From Plasmodiophora brassicae (lineage: Eukaryota > Endomyxa: Phytomyxea > Phytomyxea > Plasmodiophorida), in NCBI GenBank assembly GCA_036867785.1, contig CP145420.1, forward strand, positions 124,001 to 188,000: DNA of 64,000 bases, read 5' to 3'. Of this stretch, positions 39,030-54,683 are shown piece by piece. The notes under the pieces were generated by a model. It saw only the letters and a program-made list of their open reading frames with translations. It had not been told where the DNA came from and did no database searches. Both the position numbers and the translations under genes were made by a program. Each line of letters begins with the position of its first letter. Within the stretch, counting starts at the first letter, position 1.

Positions 39030-40421
39030 ATGCTCTTGCTGGAGACGGTCGACGCGCTGGCCCCGTACACATGGCTGCTGGTGTTCGCCGGCGTGATCGC
39101 GTTCGCGCTGGCGATCGGCATCGGCGCGAACGACGTGTCGAACACGTTCGGCAGTGCCGTTGGCGCCGGCACGCTGTCGTTGCGCCAGGCGGTCGTCATC
39201 GCCTGCGTGTTCGAGCTGCTCGGGTCGGTCCTGCTCGGCGGCAAGGTGTCCGCCCTGATCAAGGAGAAGCTGATCGACCATGACGCGTTCAAAGACAGGC
39301 CCGATGTGCTTCTCCTCGTCCTGGTCGCTGCCCTGATCAGCTCGGCCGCCTGGCTGCTGCTCGCCACCTTCCTGCGCCTGCCAGTCTCCACAACGCACAC
39401 CGTCGTCGGGAGCGTCCTGGGGGCCGGCGTCGTCGCCCATGGCCTCAGCGCCATTCGCTGGACGGCCATCGGATGGATCGTCGCCGCCTGGTTCCTATCG
39501 CCCGTGCTGACCTGCCTGCTCGCCACCGTCGCCTTCCGCATCCTTCGCCAGGCCGTTCTCCGCCAGGACCCACGCCTGTCCCTGCAGCGCGCCAATCGGT
39601 TCATTCCCGCGCTCGCCTTCGTCATCGCGATCGCCAACGTCGCCTGCATCTCGGTCAACGCCGCCGTGCGCCCCGCCGTCGCCGTCCCAGTCGCCCTTGT
39701 CGTCGGCGTGGCCGCCGCCTGCACGCCATCGTTGTTCACGCGCGTCATCAGGGTTCTTTCGAGGCCGACCCCGGCCAAGCTGGACATCGAGCTCGAGCAG
39801 CAGACGGCGGCGCCCGGTCGCCTGGTCCGATCGGTGTCGTTCTACGAGCACGTCGCGGCTCTGCATGAACGTGCAGAGCACTTCCCGGCCGGCACCGAGC
39901 GCGCCCTGTCGACGGTCCAGTGCCTGACGGCCATGTTCAACGCGTTCACGCACGGGTCGAACGATGTGTCGAACAGTGTCGGCCTGTTCAGCGCCGTGGT
40001 CACCCTGTTCCAGAAGGGGACGACGCGCGATCACGGCGGCATCCCACCCTGGATCCTGTCGGTCGGCGGCGTCGGCATCTCCCTGGGCCTCGTCCTGTTC
40101 GGCCATCGCCTCATGTCGACCATGGGCAAGAGGTTATCCAAGATTACGCCGTCCCGTGGCATCGTCATCGATGTCACGTCCGCGTTCATCGTCATGCTGG
40201 CGTCCCAGTTCGGCATAACGGTGTCGTCGACCCAGTGCGTTGTCGGGTCGACGATCGGCGTCGGCGCCGCCGAAGGCGTCAGGCAGGGCGTCAACTGGCG
40301 CCTTGTCCTGCGGACAGTCTTTGGCTGGATCGGAACACTCGTCGTCTCATCGCTGACGTCCGCAGCCATCTTCTCGTTCGCAGCCTTCACGCCAAGCGCT
40401 GTTTCGCCAACGCATGGTTAA
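39030..40421 (+). CDS. PiT-family inorganic phosphate transporter
   Basis: 463 residues in one exon from the ATG at 39030. It has about ten membrane helices and both PiT signature repeats: IGANDVSNTFGSAVGAGTLS near residue 28, and FTHGSNDVSNSVGLFSAVVT near residue 310. Each holds the conserved Asn-Asp of the GANDVxNxFG motif. VSTTHTVVGSVLGAG and VSSTQCVVGSTIGVGAAEGV are the paired (S/T)(T/S)(T/Q)xxVG segments. A central hydrophilic loop (about residues 235-300) is moderately short. PiT proteins import phosphate with H+ or Na+ at the plasma membrane. The length is at the low end of eukaryotic members. Confidence 0.93.
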   Translation: MLLLETVDALAPYTWLLVFAGVIAFALAIGIGANDVSNTFGSAVGAGTLSLRQAVVIACVFELLGSVLLGGKVSALIKEKLIDHDAFKDRPDVLLLVLVAALISSAAWLLLATFLRLPVSTTHTVVGSVLGAGVVAHGLSAIRWTAIGWIVAAWFLSPVLTCLLATVAFRILRQAVLRQDPRLSLQRANRFIPALAFVIAIANVACISVNAAVRPAVAVPVALVVGVAAACTPSLFTRVIRVLSRPTPAKLDIELEQQTAAPGRLVRSVSFYEHVAALHERAEHFPAGTERALSTVQCLTAMFNAFTHGSNDVSNSVGLFSAVVTLFQKGTTRDHGGIPPWILSVGGVGISLGLVLFGHRLMSTMGKRLSKITPSRGIVIDVTSAFIVMLASQFGITVSSTQCVVGSTIGVGAAEGVRQGVNWRLVLRTVFGWIGTLVVSSLTSAAIFSFAAFTPSAVSPTHG

Positions 40422-40517
40422 ACTTCCCATCGATGGTGCCTCTGTCGTCCTGCTCCCTGTAGGTAGGCATGGGAGGCGAGCGCTTCCTCGAACGTTCCAG
40501 ATGATGGTCCGGGGCGT

Positions 40518-40850
40518 GTCTTACCCGTGCCGGCGGTACTCGTCGCGTATCGCGTCGAAATTCGTTGACGACCGGTGCTTACCGGTCGCCTGATCGAACC
40601 TGATTGACGAACAGCATGCAGGGCATGTCCTGCCGGGGCGACCTGGTGCTTGACGGCCTAGTCCGGCCGGGATCAGCAGGATCGCCCTGTTTCGGAAACG
40701 TTCAATGGGAATGCTGAAGAGGCTTGCCTCGGGTTTCCTCCAGGTCTTGGGCAAGTAGATTCCGCGCCCTTCAACGACGTCATCCACGTGGGCCACCTGG
40801 TACCCGAAGTACGTCGCGACAAGCCCGTGGGGGAATAACTGCTTGCCCTG
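40518..40850 (-). CDS. possible exon(s) of an unknown gene
   Basis: After a candidate acceptor (CCAG near 40851) the minus strand reads GKQLFPHGLVATYFGYQVAH followed by VDDVVEGRGIYLPKTWRKPE and SLFSIPIERFRNRAILLIPA, which looks like a folded domain. The final part ends NFDAIRDEYRRHG with a stop at about 40521. A stop precedes the acceptor, so an upstream exon is required, and none was found with confidence. The family is not recognised. Confidence 0.3.
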
Positions 40851-41062
40851 GACTGTATCGTTGCCTTTGCCGACGTCGCCGAAGAATTAGGCGAGTCGTT
40901 CCTGGTCGTGACGAGATCGCCTTGCGACGCCACTTTATTTGTCCCGAAGAGACATGTCCCGTGTCGGATCTGTACTTGTCCCACTCCTTGGCGCACGCGG
41001 GCGTCGCAGCTCGCCGCCGGTCGTCTTGCGAACGCCTGTCTAGCGTCGACGACCCGGCCGCC

Positions 41063-41293
41063 GTCAGCCCTGCCGGGCATACCGCCACAACCAGACGAGT
41101 TCAACCCAAGCCGGTGATGTCGTCACGCGCGTACAACGACACTGCAGATGGTCCTGCCGTCAGGCGACACGACCGATCGATCGATCGTCAGCCCTGCCGG
41201 ACATACCACCACAACCAGATCTGTTCAATACAAACAGACCATGTCATCACGCGCGTACGACGTCATTGGAGATCGGCTTGATGTCAGGCGGCA
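41063..41293 (+). repeat. tandem duplication, unit about 124 bp
   Basis: GTCAGCCCTGCCGG starts at 41063 and again at 41187. Both units then share CATACC-CCACAACCAGA, GTTCAA, GTCATCACGCGCGTAC (GTCGTCACGCGCGTAC in unit 1) and GTCAGGCG-CAC. A GATCGATCGATC run joins the units. Identity is roughly 75% by eye. Function is unknown. Confidence 0.6.
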
Positions 41294-41820
41294 CAGAATT
41301 GGTGACGTGGGGGCGCCGGTCGACGATCGAGAGCAACGACGTCGTCGCCCTGACCGCCCGCCGATCGCTGCAATATCTGTCACGTGCGCCCCTACCCTGG
41401 ACAGTTCTGTATCGGGTGTTTCGCAGCCGTACTCTTATCCTGTCTGCAATGTGCTCGGTTGCGTGCCTGCCGTTGCTGTGACAACGACACGCTCGTCGGT
41501 GTCCGGAAATGAAGGGCGATATGGTGCCAGTCAGGTACCAAGTCTGTACACAGCCATCGAATGAAGGTGGACGCCGGTCAACGTGAAGCACGCGCTATCT
41601 CCGTGGTAGGTGTCATCGGCGCGACCGACGACCCGACGACGCTGCCGGTCGCCAATGCCGCCCAATGCAACGTTGTACGCGGCCGCCCGATATGTCCTTT
41701 GTTCTGCATCGCAGGTCTTCGGCGCGCGCCCTGACGAGCCTGCATACCCTGCATGGGTCCCTACCGACCTCCTCGCCGCCCAACTGCACGGGGCAATACG
41801 TCCACTACGACCACAACACG

Positions 41821-41990
41821 TCCTGCAGGACGCCTGCTGACGCGCCAGATACGTCTGGTCGGACGCCCTGCACCTGCAGGACAGGTGCGAGTCGACGCCT
41901 GATGCACATGCTCCCAGGACGTCTGACATTCTGGACAGGACTCGCGTGCCGTCTCCAGCCCAGCACGAGCACCTGCGGCGCTGCAGTCGT
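41821..41990 (+). repeat. degenerate repeat, copy 1 (partner 42792-42965)
   Basis: GGACGCCTGCTGACGCGCCA and GATACGTCTGG.CG.ACGC.CTGCACCT are shared with the partner, followed by related CCAGCA.GAGCAC.TGC and CAGTCGTC..GC blocks. In this copy the frame shared with the partner is broken by a stop. Confidence 0.45.
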
Positions 41991-42791
41991 CATGCCGATA
42001 ACTCTCCACTTCTACGAAGAATTTGCCCATTAACCTGTTGCCTTTCGAACCGGCTGACATTCATGTCGTTCCTGGCAGGAGCCAGCACTGCTGCTCAAAA
42101 CCCTGGCGAGTTCGGTATCATCGTGTTGCCGCGTACGTCCTTCCTGCTACTGTTCGACATCCGTCGAGTCCCCTCGCGCGCCTGGTTCATTCATACCTCC
42201 ATCGAGTTGTTGCGCATTAGCATGCTGGTCTACGATCCGGCCGGCTGACATCCCGGCAATGTGGCAGACACTGGCGATGCTGCTAAGAATCCTGATGACT
42301 CTGATGCTGGTCCACAGTCGTCAGGTAATCGAGTTCCTGTTCTGGTCGACCTCCAGGCGATTGTAAGATGCTTGAACCACCCCATTCTGGTACGCCGCCC
42401 GTCGTTTGCCCTTGGCATCGCGCGTGAAAGATTCTGCTTCTATTGCAGCCACCGCCCTGGACGGGCTCAACGACATACGGCGTTGTGTCCCTCCACATAT
42501 ATTACACGCCCATCCCATTCGGTGCCGGAATCTGTTCCCGACTACTAAAGAACTGTCGCCCGGTCATGTTGTCATCGCGCGTCCAGCTGCGCCACGTCTC
42601 CCTGTATGGCCTGGCTGACCCACGGCACCATGCCGTCAGTTCCATGGCACGTACAGTGACAACCCGGCCAGACACTCTAGGTAACCGCCGTCGTAAACGT
42701 CTGCCCTAACACGCCTGCCTGCCCTGCCCGAGCCCGCGCTGACGTCGCCGCCGACCAGCAGCATTGACGGCCGGATTCACTTCGAAACCAC

Positions 42792-42965
42792 GTCCTGATG
42801 GACGCCTGCCAGCGAGCCCGATACGTCTGGGCGAACGCGCTGCACCTCCTGGACAGGTACGTCGCCTAACGCACAGAGCTAGGTCCTCTAATACGTGCTG
42901 GGAGGGCCACGCCTGCCGTCGCCGGCCGTCTCCCGTCCAGCATGAGCACATGCAAGACAGCAGTC
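42792..42965 (+). repeat. degenerate repeat, copy 2, with open frame DACQRARYVWANALHLLDR
   Basis: This is the counterpart of 41821-41990. In this copy the plus strand reads LMDACQRARYVWANALHLLD before a stop at 42867-42869, and an AG..GT arrangement could make it an exon. The presence of two related but decaying copies suggests a former small gene family. Confidence 0.4.
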
Positions 42966-43343
42966 GTCCTGCGTACGTAGACGAGGCGGGGACAACGTCG
43001 TGCGCCCGACGATCGTTGCAACCCTGCACTGTTTGTCGATGGCGGAGCGACAAAGCAAGGGCGTCGCCGATGACCCCGCCCGAATGGCAATCGGCGCCTG
43101 CCTGCCCCCCGGTCGTCAACAGATTGTCGGGGCCTGATCTTGTGGGCCTGGGCCCTGATGTAACGTCGTGTGTATCCGCGAGGTTGCCGGCACGTCTGTA
43201 CTGGACTGTACGACTCCATTCCTGTCCGGGTGGTGCCGTCACAGCGTGATTCCCGCACTGCAACGACGAGAGCACCCGATCTCTTGCCGGCGCGTCGCCA
43301 CGACTCGATTTCCGCTCTGCCCTGCATCAGACGCCGTCGCTCT

Positions 43344-44174
43344 ATGGGTGCGGTAAGCGCACCGGGCCTGTGTGTTCTTCATGTCGGACGGGTTCTGACG
43401 CGCGTCGTCCGCCAGGCGAACTGTACGGACAGGGCGGGAGAGCGTCGGCGCCTCGGCCTCGTCGACATCGAATGGACGCCGAATGCTTACTGCAAGAACT
43501 GTGAACTCTGTGGCCTGAGGCTACGACGTGGGCGACGACACCATTGCCGTAGCTGTGGGCGTCTGACCTGTCCGAGCTGTTCGCCGCGACGGCGGCCACT
43601 GCCTCAGTTGGGCCTGGGAAGCCACGCTGCCCATCGGGTATGCTTCAGATGCGATACAAAGGCGGTGGGAGCGGTATGCGCCGAGCCATGCGCGTTCGCT
43701 GAATGATCTGTAGGTGAACCTGGTGGATCTGGAGACGAGGCTCCACAGCGAATGCGTTTCCCTGTCCCGACATACGTCGCTGGATGCTGCCGTTGGCATC
43801 TGCCGGACGTTACAGCAGGCCAGCCTGCATGTGAAGTTCAACGAGCGCCTCAGGGACTGGGTCGCGACAAGGGTATCCACTATCGTCGTTCGCGACCTGG
43901 TACCAGTCCAACACGCCCTGCTCGTCCGCCATGGTTCGTACTCGAAACGCGTTCACCGAGGCGGCTCACTGACGGCCGGTCAGCCTCGGGCAGACGAGTC
44001 GGGTCTATCGTCCTGGACACCATGGCATTACTAGCCGCTTGCTCCATCCTCCAAATCGATCAGGAACCGTCAGTAGCGGCGCTCGAGGTGGGGATTCGGT
44101 CGACCTTAGGGCAGCGTGACCGTTGGATCCTCAATTTGTGGCATAGGTCCAATGCCAGAACGCTCAGAGCTTAG
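43344..44174 (+). CDS. FYVE-type zinc-finger protein
   Basis: Exon 1 is just ATGGGTGCG (43344-43352), followed by a canonical GTAAGC intron (43353-43415). Exon 2 (43416-43664) carries a FYVE-like finger: IEWTPNAYCKNCELCGLRLR, then RGRRHHCRSCGRLTCPSCS and HRVCFRCD. This fits W...C-x2-C, the basic RRHHCR patch that binds PI3P, C-x2-C and RVC-x2-C. After a 49-nt intron, exon 3 begins at 43714 (VNLVDLETRLHSECVSLSRH). The C-terminus is uncertain. Either the frame runs to a stop at 44032-44034, or a 34-nt intron near 43880-43915 leads to VGSIVLDTMALLAACSILQI and a stop at about 44172. An endosomal or phosphoinositide-reading role is expected from the family. Confidence 0.65.
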
Positions 44175-44648
44175 CGATCGTGCAGGCAGGCGGGTTACGC
44201 GCGGCACTGCATGGCGATTCCCGGTGCCTGTCGTCGTTCATGGCCAAGCGAGGAATTCGGGCGCAATGCAGGACGTCGCGTGCGACGACCACGCGGCCGG
44301 CTGGCGTCGATTAGCATTCACGTAAAGCACGCTTGAATCCATGCGCACACGGCGCCAGAACGCTTCTCTATGTGCATGCGCTGGCTATGACTGGACGGCA
44401 CTGTCACGTTGGAGATGCTTTGGTCCCGTTGACCGCCGAGATCCACTACGTTCTAGGCGCGGATGGTCTGGGGAGTTTGTCTTCCAGAAGAGCAACCGGA
44501 TTCGTTAGGGGGGCGACGGTTCGGTACGCGGTGGCACCCACCGCCAGGCAGAGCAACTCCAGCTAAAATAGGGGCATCATCATCACGGGTTTGTGCCGGG
44601 CCCGCCTGAGCGTTGCGATCCCACGTCGCAGGCGGCGGCGTGTTGCTG
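44175..44648. other. intergenic region upstream of C1-THF synthase
   Basis: 474 bases without a supported gene. No repeat or RNA gene was recognised. The folate gene frame is open a little upstream (to 44613) but the MVNIIDGK start fits the family best. Confidence 0.4.
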
Positions 44649-48193
<3,545 letters not shown>

Positions 48194-48413
48194 GTGCTCG
48201 CGTGCTGTCCCTTGGGTTTCCAACGCCCAGCGACATTGCTCGTCTTTCGCTCACGGTGTGCCAAGGAATTCAACAGGGCGACGCTTTTCAGGGACTCGAA
48301 GGGCGTGCAACCTGTCGTGGGAGACGTCGTTCGTGCCGTTGCCAGTAGTGGCCATGCTACATAGTTCGGGCCTCGGGCATCGTGTGTAGCTCTTTAGTCC
48401 GCGGCGACGATCG

Positions 48414-50262
48414 ATGACATCCGTCACGTTCTTTGTCGACGGCCTCGACGCGTCGCCGGCGCACTGCACGTCGCCCATCGACCTGAAGCGATTCCCGGAC
48501 TATGACGGCAAGTACACGCGGACGCTGCTGTCGTTCTGCGTTGAAGGCATCGACGAGTACAGGAGGATCGTCTGCGATCTCGTCGGGTGCGAACGGCCGT
48601 CGTTCAACGCGGTCTGCACCGGCCCGACCTTGCATGTTGATCGCGAATGCCAATTCGAGGACTACGTAGCGCCGCTGTCCGACCCTCTTGATGGCCAGCG
48701 TTGGGCGGATGCCCTGCGCCTGACAGCAGAGACGGCAGGGCACGACCCGTGCCGACCTCGTATCATCATGATCATCCGATACCAGGATGGCGTTGCACCC
48801 GACTGTCTTCGGCTCGACGATGGCGCTGTCGTGAACGTTGCCGATGATCTGAGGTCCGCTCTGGCAACAAGTACGCCCATTGATCAGTGCGATGTGACGA
48901 TCATTCGCGTCATGCTGGACCTGCCCGAGACGTACCGGCACCCGCTCCCGCCGTCCAGCATGAGCTCGACAGTTGCCGTCCCCGACCAGCTCGGCGACAT
49001 CCAGTTCATGTTTACGTGTTCGCTCTTCCTCGTTGGCGTCGCCCAGGTGGGGACGATGTTGATCCTTGTGCAAGCGAAGTCCTTATATATCGATACCTAG
49101 GTCCCATCAGCGTGCTGGGAACTGGCGCAGCGTCACCTGGACCTGCGGTCCGTTAACGTCAGCGGGATCCCGATGAAGAAATCGAGGAAAGCATCGAACC
49201 TGGGCCACCACTTCTCGGTGGCGTTCCTGTACCCCAACGACGTCGTCAGTGAATACGCGCGCGTTCACGACCGCAACGAGGTCCTATCAGGCGCAGTGCA
49301 GTTGGGCCAATCGCAATGGTCGGTACAGGGGCGCTGCCGATTGCAGGCGATGCACTGAGCGGGTTTCCAGGATTCAGCGACGCCAGCGCGACGTCATCTG
49401 GTCGCATGCCCCTGCTCAGTTCAGCATCGACGACATCGTCTGCGTCTCGGTGCAGATGGTGACCCCTTCGGACCTGTCGTCTCCGTTGACGCTGCCGCTG
49501 ATGAAGTGCGTCCTGTCGCCTGGCAACTATCTGTTCTTCTCCGATTCCGAGACCGACCCGTACCCGTCGATGGTGGTGGCCCTGCGCGCGTCCCGTCTCT
49601 ACATTCACTTCCTGGCGGCCAATTCGGCATCGCTGGGCCTGACAGTGCCGCCCATTCCCGACCCCATCCGCCCCCTCGTCGACCAACTATCGGATGTCGT
49701 CTCCGTTCTCACCGTCCGGTCGATGTCAAAGGGGCCGTACGAATCCCCAGCCATTGCATCAGCGCTGATGTCGATCGTCGAAGGGCGCGAATCGTGGAGC
49801 CGGACGCGCCTCTACACGATCATGCGATCGTGCTGTCAGGCCGTCCTGGGTGATGCCAGTGAACTCAGCCCCGACCGCCTGAACGACCTTCGCGTCACGC
49901 TGGACGCCCTGCGACAGTCGACAATCGCGTTTGACGCGTCCCTGTTTGCCCAATCGTCCGTCACGACGCCTGACGATGCCAAACCGATCTGGCAGTCCTT
50001 CTGGCAGAACCTGTACCTCGTCGCAGAGACGGTTCGGCGCTGGTCGCCTGCACATGCGTCCGCGGCCGACCTGATCACAGCGGCCCTCCCGCACGATCAT
50101 TTAACGTCTGGCATTCGGACGCCTGGCATCGGCTACAGCAGATCAGGGGAACCGACATCCCTGGCCGCGTCGTTCTGGGCCAACGAGGAGATGCGGCTGG
50201 ATGCATGTCGAACGTCCAAGACGCTGGACGGTTTCGGCCCATCATTCAGGCCCGCTTGGTAA
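48414..50262 (+). CDS. unknown protein, about three exons
   Basis: The ATG at 48414 starts MTSVTFFVDGLDASPAHCTS, which stays open to 49100. A better structure splices at GTGGGG (about 49051) into the exon starting VPSACWELAQRHLDLRSVNV (about 49102) and reading SNLGHHFSVAFLYPNDVVSE. A further intron with a variable acceptor leads to RRQRDVIWSHAPAQFSIDDI and SPLTLPLMKCVLSPGNYLFF, ending at 50262 (LDGFGPSFRPAW). The product is about 530 residues, mostly mixed helix and strand, with no signal peptide or membrane span. I do not recognise the family. The exon 2-3 junction (49271-49370) is uncertain. Separate genes at 48414-49100 and 49380-50262 are an alternative. Confidence 0.45.
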
Positions 50263-50370
50263 TGGCGACCCGGTTGCTTCCGGCCGGCCGGTCCCCGCTG
50301 GAGAATCTGCATGGAATATCTGATAAAATCTCGGCTGCCGCCTATTGCCAGCCGCGCGAGGCAACAAACC

Positions 50371-50965
50371 ATGGCGGCAGCAGCGTCGCCACCGAAAGGC
50401 CAAGCGGCGCTGGAAGCGCTGGTGAGGAAGTCGCTGGCCGGCATCCGGGTCACGAAATCGGGCGGCAAGCTGGAGTTCTCGGCGAACGCCGACGAGGTTG
50501 AGAGTTTGCCGACGCCCAAAGACATGGTGGGGTCCTTGAGTGCGGGCCCTGCGCTCCAGCGCGCGATTGAGTGCCCGCCCGCAAACGCAGATCATGCCTG
50601 CCCCGGTTGTCCTGATCGCGAACCTGTACGCGGAGAGCCTTCGCGAAATCGAGCGCGAGGAAGGCGGGATGGCCGTCCCCGTGTACGCCGGCGGGATGGC
50701 GCTGCTCGGCATGCTCCCCGCCATGCAGTGCGAGTTCAAGACGGCCGTCAAGGCCATGCAGCGCGTGTTCAACGTCGCCAAACGGCGCGGCATCGACGTC
50801 GTCAACCAGGACGCGTTCGCCGCCTGGCAGTCGGCCTGCCTGCGCAAGTTCGACAAGCGATCCGTGGCGATGCTCATGGTCGACGCCAACGGGGCCACCG
50901 TCGAAACGCGCGACATGCTGCGACGCTTCGGCTACGAATGCCCCGCCGATGCGGACGCGCCATAA
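50371..50965 (+). CDS. unknown small soluble protein, two exons
   Basis: Exons 50371-50526 and 50591-50965 (64-nt intron, phase 0) give 176 residues. Exon 1 reads MAAAASPPKGQAALEALVRK and SLAGIRVTKSGGKLEFSANA. Exon 2 reads PAPVVLIANLYAESLREIER, GGMALLGMLPAMQCEFKTAV, RRGIDVVNQDAFAAWQSACL and ends DMLRRFGYECPADADAP. An upstream in-frame ATG at 50311 would add 20 residues (MEYLIKSRLPPIASRARQQT), which could be a basic targeting leader. No family is recognised. It lies 109 bases after the preceding gene in the same direction. Confidence 0.5.
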
Positions 50966-51106
50966 AGTGGGCAATTCGGCACGGACAGGCCGTCTCTCTC
51001 TCTGGGACGGCCAACGAGGCACATTCGTCAGTGCCACTGGCAGTGAGTGCCCCTCCCCTCTGACTGTGACGGGGGAGGGAGGCGGTTGGTCATTTGGCGA
51101 ACCATA

Positions 51107-54100
51107 ATGCGGTGGTGGGTGTTCTGGTGGGCGGCGCTCGCCGCGCTCGGCACGGGTGCACCGGCACGCACGCTCCGCGTGCATATCGTGCCCCATTCGC
51201 ATGACGACGCGGGCTGGTTGAAAACGGTCGATGAGTACTACGCCGGGACGCATGTACGCTAGGCTGGCGGACGTTGGCGGCACATGATGTGACGTGCCGG
51301 GCAGAACGATATCGACGACGGGGCCGTTGCGCTGACGTTGGACACCGTTATCGAAGCGCTAGCTGAGAATCCGGCCCGGAAGTTTGTCGAATGTGAGATC
51401 GCGTTCTTCCATCGCTGGTGGATTCAGCAGGGCGATAAGACGAAGGAGGGGGTCCGCGGGTTGGTCGCCAGCGGCCAGCTGGAATTTGTGGTTCGTCACC
51501 GCCCGATGCGCTCCCGTCTGTACGATCGGTAACGCACATGGCGTGGACAGGGAGGTGGCTGGGTGCAAAGCGATGAGGCCAACGTGTACTTCCAAGAACT
51601 CATCGACGAGATGGCGCTTGGGCACCAGTTCATCGCCGACGAATTTGGCGCGGATGCGCTGCCACAATGCGCATGGCAGGTACTGGTTGCTGTTCAGCAG
51701 TCGTTCAGCACGGCCTCAGGCTCTAAACGACCATGCGAAGATCGATCCGTTCGGGCACACAAGTGGGGCTGCACGCGTCTTCGCGGAAATGGACCTGAAA
51801 TCAATGTTCTTCGCACGTATCAGCAGTAGGTCTCCAGTCGGCTTCCGGGTCCGAGGGTGGTCATGCAGATTGTTGCAGATGACGACAAGGACAGACGGCG
51901 GAAGGCACATCAACTGGAGTTCATCTGGAAGCCCAGCACCAGCTTGCCATCCACTGCCATCTTTGCGAGTGCGTTCCCGAACCATTACAACTTCCGCGTC
52001 GGATTCGACGAACGGGACCATCAAGGTACGCCCTTCGCGCTTGCGTATGCGACTAGCTGTAAGGTCATCCGGTCAACGTTGAATACCAGATAATGTCCAA
52101 GACGATACGAACCTTGACGGGTGGAACGTCCGGGCGATTGCTGACCGCTTCGCGGAAGGGGTTCGCGACGAGGCCCTGTCCTTCGACGATGAAAACGTGA
52201 TGATCAAAATGGGCGACGACTTCACTCACCGCAATGCCCATCGAAATTACAGGTGCATACGCCTCTGGCTGCAGAATACTCGTTGCTGACATCAGGGGTG
52301 ATAGAAACACGGAGAAGGTCATGGATTACATCAACGCGAACAAGGACGTTTACGGAATGGAGCTCTTCTACTCGACACCACGGTTGTACTACGAGTCTAA
52401 AATGAAAGCCGCACCTCAATCGTCAATGTCGGTCGTGACGACCGATTTCGTCCCATATGCTGATGGCGGCGATGCGTTCTGGTCTGGATACTTTACAAGC
52501 AGGTCCAGTGTCGTTCCCCACATCCCCCGTTACAAGCTAATCGTCGTTATCTCAGGCCCGGTTTGAAGCGAGACGTTCGCTTCTCAAATAGCATTCTTCA
52601 AGCGTGCCAGCAAGTTTACGCGTTGCTTCCACAAGAGTTTGAAGTGTCACCGACAGCGCTGTCCCGGGCAGTGGCGCTAGGGCAGGTCTGCTCCACGTAC
52701 AGCGTGTCGGTTTGGACCCTCCCTGAATGCAATATGGATTGCAGCACCACGATGCCATTGCTGGCACGTCGCGTCAACGGGTTGCTGACGATTACGCGCG
52801 TCGCCTGCGACTTGGCAGGCAAGACTGTATGAGGATCCTGAATTACGGATCCGGAGGACCCGGTTCACACAGCGCCCTGAACGGGGATTATGCCGATACG
52901 AAGTACCCGAACATTCGGATGTTGCCATGTGCTGTATCTGAGCCGTCGTCTGTAGGCATCAGTGTGACCTTGATAGTAATCCTGGATCGCCCAGGGGCGT
53001 CACTGTTTACAATCCTTTGGCACAAGAACAACGCTTCGGTTGCGCGATGGTTCGAGTTCCCATTTGCACCAAATCCGTTTCAGCTGTGGGATCCGATGGG
53101 CGCCCGCTAGACGTTCAGGTTCGTTGGCCCTATACTGAAGAGCGTTTGTCGTCTGACTGTACGCTTCCAGGTTGCACCTAACCCGTTCCGTAGCATCTCA
53201 GGAACGAACCGGGTTTCAGTCGCGCTGAATCGTTTGCAGCCGTTGGCGTTCGTAAACTTTGACATGATCCTCGACGAATCGTCGGGTCCCCGTGTTGTCA
53301 TCGACGAGAGTGCCAGCGGGGTCGTCTCCGATGACGGGTCCCCATTGCGCATCGAGAATCGCTTCGTCCGCGTGACCTTTGAATCCGGCCTGCTCTCATC
53401 GATCGAGAACGTCGCAGAGCTCATCGCTGTACCGGTTCGTCAACGGTTTGGGTACTACCAATCCTATGAAGGAGAAGGCAGGCTTCCGTGACAGCACCAG
53501 CGTGCATCGCCAGTAACGGGTGCCACAGGTCAACGAAGTGGCGCGTACATATTTCGCACGGATGGGCCGCTGGTCGAAATTGCCGAACGTCCTGTGCTAC
53601 GCGTGTTCAAGGGCGATCTGTTTCAGGAAGTCCACCAGGTTTGCTGCGTGTCCATACGACCAATGCGCAGCTGATGTACGTTTTCACCCTACGGTAGGCC
53701 TTCGAGGATCACAACGTGACACAGGTCATCCGGCTATACCGGGACCGAACTGCCATCGAGTTCGAGTACGAAATCGGGCCCATCAGCGCGGGACGTGAAT
53801 ACGTGACGCGGTTCTCGACCGGCCTGACGACCAATGGTTGGAGAGGCCGTCATGGCACGCCTCCAGGTTCCGGCTGTAACCGTTGCGCTTAGGGCGCTTC
53901 TATACCGATTCGAACGGGCTTGAAATGCAGACGCGCGTCAGGAACGACGCGTCGATCGCTGCGAACTACTACCCGGTCAATACGATTGCGTTCATCCGGG
54001 ACGAAGAAGATGCTGTCCAGTTGTCAGTGGTGACCGATCGATCGATGGGAGGGACGAGCCTGTTTGAAGGCGACCTGGAGCTGATGCTGCACCGACGATT

Positions 54101-54623
54101 GCGCTGCGTACGCCGTCACGTCGTCTGCCAGTGCTACCGTGGTCTGACACGTGTGCGGTAGGACGACGGACGAGGCGTTGGAGAGGCACTCGATGAGGAC
54201 GGGCTCATCGTCCACGGGACGCTGGTGGTATCATTGTCTTCGGTTGCCACTAGCAGCATGTCGTATCGTCGCGAAGCGCTGGCGCTGGCGAACCCTCTCG
54301 TCGCGTGGACGCGCAAAGACACGACACCTGTCCAGCCAAGAGCACTGAGTCTTCGCGCTCCCGTACCGGATAATGTCCATGTGCTGACGCTTCAAAGGCG
54401 CCCAGACGGCAAGGTTGTTATGCGGTTCATGCACATGCATGAACGTGGCGAGGCGCCTACGCCGGCCGTCGTGAACGTCAACGACCTGATTCCGTTCCAC
54501 ATTGCGCATTGTGCCGAGCTCAGCCTGTCGGCTGCCAAGAAGATCGAATCTGCACCGGACTGCTCCTCATTGACGCTCGAGCCGATGCAAATCCGTACGC
54601 TGCTGTTGACCATTGCCTACTAG
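51107..54623 (+). CDS. GH38 alpha-mannosidase, lysosomal type
   Basis: A signal peptide ([20 protein letters not shown]) is followed by the GH38 start [20 protein letters not shown] with the zinc-binding His and Asp. About a dozen short introns separate exons that give [59 protein letters not shown], then [20 protein letters not shown]. The Asp of IDPFGH is the nucleophile. Later come [20 protein letters not shown] and the hallmark [20 protein letters not shown] with another zinc His. The C-terminal beta domains follow ([10 protein letters not shown]..; [20 protein letters not shown]) and the end is [13 protein letters not shown]. The enzyme trims alpha-mannose from N-glycans in lysosomes or vacuoles. 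Exon borders after 52,800 were not all resolved, so breaks there cannot be excluded. Confidence 0.88.
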
Positions 54624-54683
54624 CCCTCAACGGTGATTGCCGATAAAGCGACCGCTATTGTTCAAATAATATGGTCGAAGGGT

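Larger units (their letters stand above)
40422..43343. other. gene-poor region of 2.9 kb with degenerate repeats
   Basis: There is no clear gene over nearly 3 kb, unlike the rest of the window. It contains a possible minus-strand exon (40518-40850), a tandem 124-bp duplication (41063-41293) and two related segments 971 bp apart (41821-41990 and 42792-42965). Many short frames are open on both strands because of GC bias. It may be a decayed gene family or old transposon debris. Confidence 0.4.
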
